Part shown: positions 25,010-35,766 of the stretch, one piece after another | Layout of the letters: every line of letters begins with the position of its first letter | How positions within the stretch are numbered: position 1 is the first letter of the stretch | Source of the DNA: Cryptomeria japonica | Taxonomy: Eukaryota; Streptophyta; Pinopsida; Cupressales; Cupressaceae | Direction: 5' to 3' | Length of the DNA: 64,000 nt | Assembly (NCBI RefSeq): GCF_030272615.1 | Contig: NC_081407.1 | Coordinates: 152,479,048 to 152,543,047 of the forward strand | Translations under genes and position numbers: made by a program | The notes under the pieces: generated by a model | Told to the model about the DNA's origin: nothing | Database searches by the model: none | The model's input: only the letters and a program-made list of their open reading frames with translations

Positions 25010-26435
25010 TACTCTTCTGCTCTGCTCTTTTATCTCAATCGCTTTGAGAGGAATAATCTTTTTAAATGCCCTTTTAACCTAATTTTAAGTTGTTATAAAT
25101 TCTCAACCTTAAGTTTTCCGGTTACACTGTTTTCCATCATTTCATTCACTGGATTACCAAACTGCTACAAGTCTTCTGGATATCATCTGCATGCTTTATC
25201 AAGATCTTTTGCAACTTTCCAGAATCGGTTATAGATCTCCAGAAGGGGGGTTTTAAGGATCTGCATGAAAAATTCCTCCTAAGGCCCAAAATATCTAGTT
25301 ACCGGATTAGGTTCAATCACTGGAGTCAGGTGTGGAGCCATTTTGCACATTTTGATCTTCTTTATTTACCCACATTTTCCTATGTTGATCTCTGATTTCA
25401 TCTACCTTTACTTTATCTTTCTTATCAGATTTGTTCTTGTTCATCAGTGTATTACTTCTGCAATATCTTGCAATATGACCTAGTTTGTTACATTCATGAT
25501 AGACAATATTCCTCTGCATAGGCCTGAAATTCATTTGATTTGGTCTCATCCTGCATTGGTTAGATATATGCCCAAACATCCCACATGCAAAACATCTCTT
25601 ATTCTAAAAATTGTTCATCATCATGCACATATTTGACTTATGACCAAAGTTGTTGCATTTGAAACATTGACTAGTAAAGGTAGGACCATTATTCATCATC
25701 CCATTATTCATCCTACTTCTGCATTGATTTGCCATATGACCAAATATATTGCAATTAAAACATCTACCATTCAATTTATAGGCATTAAGTTGTCTTACCA
25801 GAGGTTTCTTGTTCTTCTGTTGACAATTGCTTTGACCAGAACTGGAGGATTCTCCTTTCTCAAATCCAAGTCCTCATGTGTCTTTTCCATGTCTCTGACT
25901 ATCCAACATCTCATCCAACTAGGATGAGCTAGCTTTGAACTTCTCTTTGTATTCATTAGCAGTAGTTAGCTCATCTCTCAGAATTATGATATGCCTTTCA
26001 AGTTCTTGCCCATCATTCTTTGTTTGCATCAACTCAAGCTTCAACTAGTCATTCTCATAGGTTAGTCTTCTACATTCATATAATTTTTCCTTTAAGGATT
26101 GAGTCAGGATTTCTTCAATCTTCTTCTGCTCTTCAATCTCCTTAGTCATCTTCATAACAATAGATTAAATCTCATTCTTCAAAACTTCATTCTCCCTAGC
26201 CAACTTCTCACATTCATCAGTCTTATCTTGATTTTCAATGCTTTACTCTTCTTTCTCCTTTAGCTTGTCCATCAGCTCCTTTCTCTTATCCCAAGAAGTG
26301 TTCAATTGATTTTTCAAGGTTTTTAATGAAGTCTTCAACTGCATTCATATTTTTTTCCAAGACTCTATTTTCCTTCATTGTCGCATCAAGATCTTCGAGT
26401 GCCACACTAAGTTGTCTCTGCAAATTGGAGTCCAT
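25010..26435 (-). pseudogene. C3 gag: coiled coil and four zinc knuckles
   Basis: Start at ATG 26435 (MDSNLQRQLSVALEDLD...), about 45 bases after the primer site. A long coiled coil fills 26430-25900 with several stops. Four knuckles follow between about 25770 and 25450: CFNCNIFGHMANQC, CFKCNNFGHKSNMC, CFACGMFGHISNQC and a mutated HECNKLGHIARYC whose first Cys has become His. The frame reaches C4 at 25010 and continues to about 17950. The N-terminus resembles the C9 gag (LEDLD motif at the same place). It is broken by stops and shifts. Confidence 0.75.
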
Positions 26436-26480
26436 TGATTCAATCTTCTTCAAGTTGTTAGGCTTCTTCTGAGGCACAAG

Positions 26481-26494
26481 GATCTAATACCAAT
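26481..26494 (-). promoter_or_regulatory. C3 primer-binding site
   Basis: The minus strand reads ATTGGTATTAGATC directly after the LTR end. It is a two-mismatch version of ATTGGTATCAGAGC, which pairs with initiator Met tRNA and is usual for copia. Confidence 0.8.
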
Positions 26495-27669
26495 AGTTGG
26501 AATCAATTAACACTGAGAGGAGGGGGGGGGGAGGAATCAGTGTTCCGGTATTTACAAATTGTTAATATGATTCTTTAACCACTGAATGTTGATAACATAA
26601 ACTATAAAGCAAAAACACAAAGCAAATAAGCACATAAGCATAACACCAATATTACGTGGAAACCCGAAAAGGGGAAAACCATGGTGGGATTGAGTACCCA
26701 CAATATTATTATACTATGGGTAGTAGGAGAACAATATTACATGAGGGGAATGCACTTGCATTCAGGCACATTGCCTAGATCTCACTCCTCAGTTACAAAA
26801 GGGCTACAACCTGGAGGAAGGCTCACTGCCTTATAGGCTAATACAAAATGATTATAATAAGTAATAAACTAAATAAAAGCATCTAAATATTCCAAGTAAC
26901 AGTTCCAGTTAGGCACAAAGTGATCCGTTGTTGCTATTCTGATAAACTACCTTGTTTTGCCCTGCTATTGATTACCAGATCAACAAAACTTAATGTGTGC
27001 ACGTGAAGCTGCACTCAAGCACTCCCAAAATAATCTTGTACATCATATCCACATGCAAAAGCATTAACCAAGTCAATCTTATATATCCACACTAGCAAGA
27101 TTGATCTCCCTCAAGTCGGCTTCCCAAAATATCAAAATATGAAACACGTAGCTTCAAGTCAGCTCAAATCTTTATAAAACAATATTCTGGATCCAAAACA
27201 TATGATCACGCTTTCCATAAGTCAATCCAATTACCTCAAACTTACCAACAACCACCAAAATCACCTCAAACAATCCGGTTCACACATGACACCATCAATA
27301 ATGAAGATAACCCTCTTTTACTGCTCTAACAGATATCAGACCTTCTAACATACTAAAGAATCAATACTGGAGGGTGGTATTGCATGATAATTTTCTTCTT
27401 ATACTCAATCAACTTAACTCAAATCACTAAAACCAAAAACACATCACCGGATATGATAAATACTCACCAAAACTATACACAAAGTATCATTGATAGACTT
27501 ACACCAGAACTTACTCAAAATATCCTCAGAACATCCTGATATCCAAAACTCCATACCGGATAGGATCAGTAGGCCGAGTTGCCATCAATGACAACTCCTA
27601 AGAAATATCATGCACTGGGCATTACCAATCTTCACCGAAGCATCACCAAAATGGTGTCTTATGCCAATA
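26495..27669 (-). mobile_element. C3: right (5') LTR
   Basis: 1,175 bp, the partner of 11794-12967. Terminal bases have decayed: AGTTGGA instead of TGTTGGA on the left, and GCCAATA instead of GCCAACA on the right. It is followed by GATAT, the mutated target duplication. Differences from the left LTR are frequent enough to suggest an old insertion. Confidence 0.88.
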
Positions 27670-28754
27670 GATATTCTTAGGCACAAGGTTAATTTAGTGG
27701 TCCCTTGTGGGGGTACTTGAAAGGTGACTATGCAACTTAGAGAGAAGGATGCAAGATAGGGTGAAAAGATGAACTTTCTATGTGCATAGGGATATAGTAA
27801 ATTTGCAAACTAATTCTAGAAGAAGATCTAGTAGAGAAGACTGTAACCAACCTACAAAAAAAATCTCAAGAAAAACTAGAGGGAGTAAGGCGCCCAACTC
27901 GACTTGCTCCCAAGACTAAGGCACCTTGCTTGGCCCACTCCCAACAATTTTAACTCTAACAAATTGCATTTCCATGGGTCTGTCAGTTGTTCTTGCACAT
28001 AGAAAAGAGGGAAAATATTGGGTAGAAAGGGGTTTGCCTAAGTCAAACATCAGTTTTAGAATCAACCTTGAAATTGAATTGAAATGTACTTGAAAGGAAA
28101 ACATTCTGGTATGTAGCAGAGGCTAGATCTGAGAATCATATTGTCGTATACCTTGATGATGCAAATTCTTCTTTGAAGATGATCACAAATATTGATGTAA
28201 TAACATGACTCCACAAAAGACCTAAAAGGAAATCATACACGGCATGCTTGCATGATGGTTGTTGAAGGTTGCCACAGTCAAGAATAAGATGGGATGAAAT
28301 GTCTTGAATTCTTGATTTTTAATTGCTCCTTGTTCTATTCTCTTATTCATTCAATATCTATGGTTCATGAGAGTCAGTAGACTTAAAATAAGGGAGGATA
28401 CCTTGCTTATATACCTCTCCCTAGCATTTCAAGGTGCAAAAATCAGAGCAGGACAACACGAGAAAAGATTTCCTGCTTAACCAAGCTAACTGTCAAGTAG
28501 TTTGAATTTGGAGCCAAAAACTAGGGAACGGTGTGCTTTGATTGGCCCACTCCTAGGAGAGGGTCACCCTAGCCACCTTGCTCCCTCCAATGTGGGCCCA
28601 AACTAAGACTTTAGGTCCAAAATGGGAAGTAGAAGTTGGAATGAGATGTGCAATTGAGCTGGGGTGAACACGACCAGATGCAAGAGGCCATACATGCTAA
28701 GATAGGGCCTAGTTGAGGAATAAATTGCATAGTGGTGCAATTTATGATGCTACA
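27670..28754 (-). mobile_element. G2: right (5') LTR, distal piece
   Basis: Continues the match to the left LTR from about 6212 to 7305 and ends GCTACA. The next five bases AGAAG (28755-28759) pair with GGAAG at 6076-6080 as the G2 target duplication. Confidence 0.8.
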
Positions 28755-28759
28755 AGAAG

Positions 28760-29360
28760 CTAAGGATGGAAGCACATTTGAACTCCTTGGGGTTCAAACT
28801 TTGGAACTCATTCAAAGATGGTTATAATTTTCCTTCTATCCTCTAAGTAGTACATATGAGATTAGGTTGTATGAAAACAATATTAAAGAAAGGAATGTAA
28901 TCTTAAGTAAATTATCAGATTCAAAACTTATGAAGGTAATGCAGTGTATTTTTACTAAATATGTTTGGGAGAATCTTAGCAACATCTATGAAGGAGATGA
29001 AAAAGTAAGGCAGATCAAGATGTAAAACGTCATATGCAAATTTGAGAGCTTAATAATGTTACAAGATGAAAACATTGATAGCTATATACTCTGGGTAACT
29101 AAAGTGGTAAATGGAATAAAAGGTATTTGTGCAAAGTTGGATGAAATGAAACTGTGAAAAGGGTACTCAGATCTCTTCCCAAATCTTATAGCTCTAATGT
29201 TTATGCTATTGAGAAAAATGACTTGGAAAAATAAACAATGAATCAACTATATGGTGTTCTCACTTCTTTTAAAATGAGAGAGTTTGAATTAGATGCCCCT
29301 AAGAAGGAAGCTACATTAAAAGACAATAAGAAAGTAAAGGTTCAAGATGTTGATTAGGCG
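28760..29360 (+). pseudogene. C1 gag, distal fragment (copia UBN2-type)
   Basis: Resumes the C1 gag after the G2 insertion: LRMEAHLNSLGF, then IYEGDEKVRQIKM and FESLIMLQDENID, which are standard landmarks of plant copia gag. Stops and at least one frameshift occur from 28840 onward. No zinc knuckle or pol follows, because sequence after 29360 is unrecognised and C5 inserts at 29545. This is an old, dead copy. Confidence 0.8.
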
Positions 29361-29544
29361 TAACTGAACAATTGATAGAAATGAACAATATAGCTAGGTT
29401 GATAAGTTGATTAAGATGATTGAGTTGATGAAGTTGATAGGGATTGATGCTACCACAAGATAAGGTGATCCAATGATTGATTGATTGATTGATCCAGGGG
29501 CATTGAGATTGCAAGAAGTAAGTTGGTTTATTTGATAAAGAGAT

Positions 29545-29908
29545 TGTGAGAGTTGAGAAATACAACATCACAGGAGCCCAAATGATCTCTGCAAGCTAAA
29601 TAAACCTGTTACAAGGAGAAGCAAGGAAGCAATAGAGAAAAACATAAACATAGGAAAATGCTCAAGAATATGAGAGCTTTGTATTCACAAAAATGTGTAA
29701 TAGAATAATAATACAAAGAAAAGAATTCAACCTATAATAAGTCAAAAAACACTAAAAGGGAAAACCCTAGGATTGCACATAATAATTAATAAAAGAATTA
29801 ATTATTATGCACCTAATGTTAGCTTAAGTATAAAAGAGATAAAGGGGAACTTAATTAATTAAACAAATTTCATTTAATTAATCAAGTAAAGACCTGATTA
29901 CTCTAACA
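29545..29908 (-). mobile_element. C5: left (3') LTR
   Basis: TGTGAGAGTTGAG ... TACTCTAACA. Followed by CCCCCCCTTAAG, whose complement AAGGGGGGG is the polypurine tract. AT-rich inverted repeats lie at 29780-29880. Confidence 0.92.
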
Positions 29909-30169
29909 CCCCCCCTTAAGCTAGACTTAGGGAGAAGCTAAAACCTAGAACAACTCCTAAAAGAAGGAAAGATGGGTCTCGGCAACAAGGCCTGATCAAG
30001 TACCCAAATACAAGGAAATCTCTATGAAATAGAGAAAAAGGAGAAAACCTAGTGGGAAAAACTCCTCTCCAAAAAGAGATAAAAGAACATGTTGAAAGAA
30101 ATATGAAGGAAGGAAGGCCTCATAAAGATCCCCCAAGGACAACTTCCTTCACCCCAAGCATAGAGTGCA

Positions 30170-31414
30170 ACTGAAGATAGCACGATGATGCAAAAGGTTT
30201 CGTGAAGATGTCTGCAACCTGCTCGGCAGTGGGAATGTACTCCAAAATGAGAGAACCATCCTGAATCAACTAGCAGATGAAATGCATGTGAAGCTCAATG
30301 TGCTTCATCCGCTGATGCTCCACCGGGCTGTGATAAATGTGAATAGCACTTTGATTGTCACACCAAAGAATAGTGGGACTATCGGGAGGAAAACCAAACT
30401 CAGTCATCAATTGTCGAAGCCATAAGATCTCCTGACTTGCAAGCACAACAACTCGATACTCAGCCTCTGTAGATGATAATGCATGAGCAGTCTACTTCTT
30501 GCAAGACCATGTGATAGGACCAGAGCCAAGATAGAAAACAAAGCCAGAAGTAGAAATTCGATCATTGACATCACTAGCCCAATCTAGTCAATGTAGCCAA
30601 CAATGTGAGGTTCCCCTGATGTGTAGTGAATGCCATGAGAAATAGAGCCCCAAATGTATTGCAAAATATGTTTGGTAGCTTGCCAATGAATCTCATGAAG
30701 ATCATGGGAGAATCAAGAGACAAGGCCAACCGTAAAGGAAAGGTCAGGACGAGTGTGTGTCAAATACAACAGACTACCAACCAACTGCCTGTAAAGTGTA
30801 GAATCTACTAAAGGAGTGGGGTAAGTAGTAATCAAACAACCCTGTCAGGTACAACAAACTGCCAACTAACTGCCTGTAAAGTGTAGAATCTACTGAAGGA
30901 GTGGGGTAAGTAGTAATCAAACAACCCCTAACTGAAAAGGAGTAGGGGCAGGCTTGCAATCAAGCATGCCAAAGCGCTGAAGCATGTCAAGAGCATACTT
31001 CTGGGGGTAAATGGAGATCCCATCAGAAGATCAAATCACCTAAAGACCAAGAAAATAGTGCAGAAGACCGAGATTTGTCATCTCAAACTGGTCCATCAAA
31101 GCTTGTTGAACATGTTGAATCATAGAGGATGAGCTACCTGTGATGAGGAGTTCATCAACATATAGTACAAGAATCAGGATCTCACCCTCAAGATGTTGAA
31201 TGTACACTGTGTGATCGGAATGACAGTGTGTGAAACCAGTGCAGAGCAAGGAAGAGTCCATCTTCTCATACCAAGCCCAAGGGACCTGTTTGAGACCATA
31301 CAATGAACACCAAAGTTTGAAAACCAAAGAATTGTCCTGCACAAATCCCTGAGGCTGCTCCATATAGATTTCCTCCTTTAGGTCTCCATGCAAGAAAGCA
31401 CTCTTCACATCCAT
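30170..31414 (-). pseudogene. C5 reverse transcriptase and RNase H
   Basis: The region starting MDVKSAFLHGDLKEEIYMEQ at 31414 is the hallmark of copia reverse transcriptase. The catalytic box reads YVDELLITG (about 31160) where active enzymes have YVDD, so one metal-binding Asp is Glu. Stops follow after 31040. At 30170-30230 the C-terminal RNase H signature ADIFTKPF is present. The segment between is broken by stops and by an 84-bp tandem duplication. Reverse transcriptase copies element RNA into DNA; RNase H degrades the RNA strand. Confidence 0.88.
30755..30922. repeat. 84-bp tandem duplication in C5 pol
   Basis: Two adjacent copies of a segment of about 84 bases containing CTGCCTGTAAAGTGTAGAAT, differing at a few positions. 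It duplicates the stretch encoding the end of the RT domain (LYRQLVGSLLYLT), so it arose after or during insertion rather than being part of the protein. Confidence 0.8.
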
Positions 31415-33250
31415 CTAGAAAATGGGCCATCCCCTAGAAGTTGCAAGGGATAGTACAAAGCAAATAGAGTTCATCTTGGCGACAAAAGGAAAATGTCTCG
31501 GAGTAATCAATACCCTCAACCTACGAGAAACCCTTCGCAACAAGACATGCTTTTTACTTATCAATCAAACCATCAACAGCATACTTGGTGCTATACAACC
31601 ATCGACACCGAACCATCTTTCTGCCCTTGGGAAGAGGACAAAGATCCCAAGTATTATTCCTCATCAAAGAAGAATACTCCTCCTCCATAGCACAATCCCA
31701 CTTAGGGTGTCCTATTGCCTCAAAAAACTTCTAAGGATCATCTAAAATGGCATGACTCAAAAGACTAGAACCCACAGTATGAGAATGGGTGCGACGAGCA
31801 TCTCATGGATCACCGACCATAGATCCTGTCACCTCAATAGTAAAGCAAGCCCACTTGGGCATCTAAGGTCGAGCAGGTGGAGATGGTGGCTCATCAGCAG
31901 CATCATCGGAACCATCCTCAAAATGACCCTGAATAGATGTAGTGGGAGGAGTAGGAAGAGGGGTAGACACTGGAGACAGGGTATCCACTGTGGGAAGGCG
32001 CTCATCAAATTGAACATCCCATCAAAACAGGACCTCTCTGGAATTAGGATCAAACAACCTATATGCCTTAACATCCTCATAGTAGCCAACAAAAATGAGG
32101 GGTTGGCTCTTCTACTCCATTTCTCTCCTCTGAGCATCAAGAATAAATGCCCATGCCTCACTGCCAAATACTCAGAAAAAAGAAAAATCAAGCTTGTCAT
32201 GAGACCGAGCCTCCTCAGGAGTCATATGTCGAACCGCCTTGTGAGGCATCTGATTCTGAATGTAGTTGGCACAATTGACTGCCTCAGCCCAAAAAGATGA
32301 ATCCATGGACCTGGACTGAATCATACAATTCGCCATCTCCCGTAAAATCCTACTCTTTCTCTATGTGACACCATTCTGCTGAGGGGTGTAGGGAATAGTA
32401 AATTGATGATGTAAACCATGCTCAGTGCAAAAATCTCCAAAAGCCTGATTCACATACTCCCCCCATTATCTGTGCGTATCCATCAAATAGAACAACCAGA
32501 CTACTTCTCTACAAATGTCTTGAAGATTCAAAATGAATCAAAGACATCAGACTTATAATTAAGAAAGTACACCCATGTGCATCTGGAGAATTCATCAATA
32601 AATGTGAGTACATTCTTGGCCCCAGAAAAAGAAGGAGTAGGGAATGACATGAGGTCATTGTGAATCAACTCCAAAGGTGCCAAAGCATGAGGGGCTCTTC
32701 CCTTCGGAAAGGGATACCCGTGATGCTTGCCAAGAGCACAACCATGACAAACACCATCGGTGCAGGAAATTTGTGGGAGCCCAAGAACAAGTGCCTATGT
32801 ACTCATCTGCTAAAGATATATGTAATTGACATTGCCCAAGCGCTCATGCCAAAGCATACTCACTGAATCTACATGTGCTATAAGAGATGAACTTGTACCA
32901 GAGAAGGCTCAAATCCATCAAATCTATAAAGACGAGATGTAGTATCAACACTCCCAGTAGCCACAACCAAATCAGAGTCATGGAGGTCCCGAATAACCAC
33001 ATCATGTGGTGAGAACTCAAATGTCTTACCAGGGCCAGAATGGCAAATCTGATAAATGGATAGGAGGTTCGTTGAGATGTCAGGAACAACCAGAACATCG
33101 TGCAGAGTACCCCCATCCAAAGAGATAGAACCTAAACTCAAGAATGAAAGCTGAACAGAGTAACCCACTGCAATCTGTGAAGTACCAGAAGAGGCAAGAG
33201 AAGTAACCAACTGCTAAGTGTGAGTCATATGATGAGAAGCACCAGAATCT
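31415..33250 (-). pseudogene. C5 protease-integrase region
   Basis: Minus-strand fragments encode, in order: the end of protease and the pre-integrase region (LHDVLVVPDISTNLLSI near 33080); the integrase zinc-binding region (WHERLGN, then CHGCALGKH near 32740); and the catalytic core with IRTDNGG near 32480. Integrase inserts the DNA copy into the chromosome. The frame is broken by many stops and shifts. The segment 31415-32250 is the linker and the start of RT, too decayed to delimit. Confidence 0.8.
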
Positions 33251-33369
33251 AAAATACAAGTGGACCCATAGGACGAAGCTCGAGCAGTGAGAGCATGACC
33301 TTTCCCTGTGGAAGGAGAAGATGCCTGAGGTGAGGAGATGTGATGTTGTTGCATGGCTTCCTCTAAAGC

Positions 33370-34163
33370 CTCTAAGCATTTCCAACACTTGGAAACTGGA
33401 TGTCCTTCCTTGCCACAAAAACTGCAAGTATCTCCTAATTTCTTCTTAGTCTTGGAGGAAGACTCACCAGACTGTGAAGATTTTCCTTGTTTCGAATTAA
33501 ATGGTGGTTTAGAATCAAACTTAGGAGGTGCCTTGGAGGAATGCTCACTGCCTGCAGAATTCTTCTTTGGTTTTGATTTCTGCTTTTGCTTCTCCTTAGA
33601 GACTAAGCAACCAATGCTTTGTTCTTGGACCCTGAGAGCATGTCCAACTGAGAAAGGTGAGACTACTCACGAGACAAACACTCACAAAACACATCAAAGG
33701 TAGGCATGGTAAAATGAGCACCCAAGCCATCCATGGTGGAGTAGAAAGCAGAGGCAAAAAACTGAAAAGGACCCTGAAGTTTCGAAAGGATCAAGTGAAT
33801 GCACTCTGGGTTTGTCTTGATCTTTCCACACCCTTGGAGAACAAATTTGGTAGTCTTGAATTTGTTCAAAAAATCCTCAATGGTGGGAAAGGAATCAGGG
33901 GACAAGGAAACCAACTCTACCTCAATCTGTTATGCCTGGATCTCATTAACTCTTCCAATGAGAGTCTCAAACTTCAACCACATAGCTCGAGGAGTGAGCA
34001 AAGCATCAAGGTGAAATAGAAGAATGTCAAAAACATGTGATGAGAGAAAACCCATGGCCTCATCCATCTTATTTCTGTGCTGAAGAATCTCAGAAGGATG
34101 TTGCAACAAAGGCTGAACCTCATCCAAACAAGACCACAACCCTCGTTCCTTGAGAAGCCTCAT
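33370..34163 (-). pseudogene. C5 gag
   Basis: Begins in a recognisable gag stretch RLLKERGLWSCLDEV (34160) and passes through FETLIGRVNE (33960). It ends with one knuckle, CSFCGKEGHPVSKC, at about 33385-33430. The N-terminal part upstream of 34163 is broken by stops. Gag forms the particle and its knuckle binds RNA. Confidence 0.8.
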
Positions 34164-34169
34164 GATGCG

Positions 34170-35391
34170 AGGCTTCTAGGTGTGTTAGCTGTGTGATGTC
34201 AACAACTCAACTGAAGAGTCTTCCATGAAACTCTGCACCTGTACCTACTTGTGTTTTTATTATTATGTAATCTTTTAGAATAGACAGAAGATGTAGAAGG
34301 ATTTGTTTGTTTTGAGAGTTTTGGTGTTCTAGATTTCTGATATAAATGATAGAAAGCGAGAAAAAAACAACCCCCCACAAGAGATAAACCCAAACCCTAG
34401 TACATATTGGTGAGAATGAAGCAATGCAAAAGCCAAAAAAATTCAAAGTGAAATCTAATGTACCTGATGAAATATCTAAGAAACAAGATCACATATCTGA
34501 ATAAAGTATGCTGAGAGCTTTCTAGTGCCTATTCGTTTTCAAAAAATGGTCTGTTTGCACATTCTATGGCCTTGAAAGTGTAGAAACGTGACCCAAATTT
34601 GACTGGAAAACATTTTAGTCAAACATCAAAATTGGAAAAAAATTCCAATACCATGAGGTTCGGCTTGAAACCAGCTTTCTCACGCCTATTCATTTTTTTA
34701 AAAATGACTCCGTATGCGCAAGATATGAAGAAAAAACCAACCCCCCCCTACAAAGGCAAGAGAGAGGTTGTCTGGTGGCAGGGTCGGTTGGAGGTGGCTT
34801 GGGGGTGGTGCTCCGGTGGTGGAGTAGGCGGTGGGCGGGCTGCGGTGGCGAGCGAGCGGTGGTTTTTGGCGGGTGCAGGCAGAGAAGGCCGACAGGCTAC
34901 AATTTCCAGCGGGCACGGGCAGAGAAACTCGGCGAGCGGCGGCACGAGGCTGGCAGCTTGCAGGGGTATTGGCCTACTATAGGGTAAGGGGCCCACAGTA
35001 CCCTACGTATCATGGGTTGACACAAAAAAATTGTTTTTTTTTTGTTTTTTAAGAAAAACAAATTTCAGCCTGCATGCCGTAAAAAGGTAAAAAAATGATT
35101 TTTTTGTAAAAAATAATCTCGAACTGTGTGGCAGTGTCGTACAACATGGTATAGAACAAAAAAATACCCCCAGAGGCTCAGGTGTCAAAAATGATCGAGC
35201 TTTATATGAACATAAGGGTTTTAGAGCCTTCTAAGCACGATGGTGAGGTCTGTTTAGGCCCAAAGTGCTCAGAAAAAAAAAAAAAAAAAAAGGCCTATCC
35301 CTAGGTGCACAAAAAAAAACTTCTAAAACCCCAGATCTGCTTCCAATGCAAAAAAAACTAAAAAACAAGAATAGGTAGCTACATATTTGAA
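34170..35391 (-). other. C5 leader of about 1.2 kb with a GC-rich patch
   Basis: Copia elements usually have a short leader between primer site and gag. Here about 1.2 kb lies between them. It has a GC-rich patch at 34750-34980 full of GGTGG/GGCGG words, strikingly unlike the AT-rich surroundings, and homopolymer A runs near 35030 and 35270-35290. Short Pro-rich frames on the minus strand are composition artefacts. The gag N-terminus must lie in the left part but is unreadable. Confidence 0.6.
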
Positions 35392-35403
35392 GCTCTGATA
35401 CCA
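35392..35403 (-). promoter_or_regulatory. C5 primer-binding site
   Basis: Minus strand TGGTATCAGAGC, perfectly complementary to the 3' end of initiator Met tRNA, immediately after the LTR. Confidence 0.93.
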
Positions 35404-35766
35404 TGTGAGAGTTGAGAAATACAACACCACAAGAGCCCAAATGATCTCTGCAAGCTGAATAAACCTGTTACAAGGAGAAGCAAGGAAGCAATAGAGAAAA
35501 ATATAAACACAGGAAAATGCTCAAGAATATGAGAGCTCTGTATTCACAAAAATGTGTAATAGAATAATAATACAAAGAAAAGAATTCAACCTCTAATAGG
35601 TCAAAAAACCCTAAAAGGGAAAACCCTAGGCTTGCACATAATAATTAATAAAAGAATAAATTATTATGCACCTAATGTTAGCTTAAGTGTAAAAGAGATA
35701 AGGGGAACTTAATTAATTAAACAAATGTCATTCAATTGATCAAGTAAAGACCTAATTACTCTAATA
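35404..35766 (-). mobile_element. C5: right (5') LTR
   Basis: Near-identical to 29545-29908, with few substitutions and small indels. The final CA has become TA. Followed by GCGAT, the target duplication. Confidence 0.92.

Larger units (their letters stand above)
11794..27669 (-). mobile_element. C3: pol-less copia-type element carrying nested insertions
   Basis: A minus-strand LTR element with LTRs of 1,174 bp (left) and 1,175 bp (right), a polypurine tract beside the left LTR and an initiator-Met-type primer site beside the right LTR. Target duplication is GATGT/GATAT. Without the nested C4 and the solo LTR, its body holds only a gag (25010-26435) and an accessory frame (13191-17897) separated by roughly 100-200 bases. 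There is no protease, integrase or reverse transcriptase, so it must rely on enzymes supplied in trans. The LTR and primer-site type and the gag place it with copia elements. Confidence 0.85.
29545..35766 (-). mobile_element. C5: full-length decayed Ty1/copia element
   Basis: A 6.2-kb minus-strand element with LTRs of 364 and 363 bp, a polypurine tract beside the left LTR, a perfect TGGTATCAGAGC primer site beside the right one and a target duplication GAGAT (29540-29544) / GCGAT (35767-35771). The coding order on the minus strand is gag, protease, integrase, reverse transcriptase, RNase H, as in copia. Stops, shifts and a tandem duplication make it inactive. Confidence 0.93.

Noticed and set aside
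31752-32300. 182-codon plus-strand frame in C5
   Set aside because: Antisense to the integrase-RT region; no motif, and the minus strand carries the recognisable copia landmarks.
34698-35052. Several GC-rich frames as a captured host exon
   Set aside because: Pro/Arg- or Gly/Trp-rich translations in all frames reflect GGTGG/GGCGG composition; no splice sites or domain seen.
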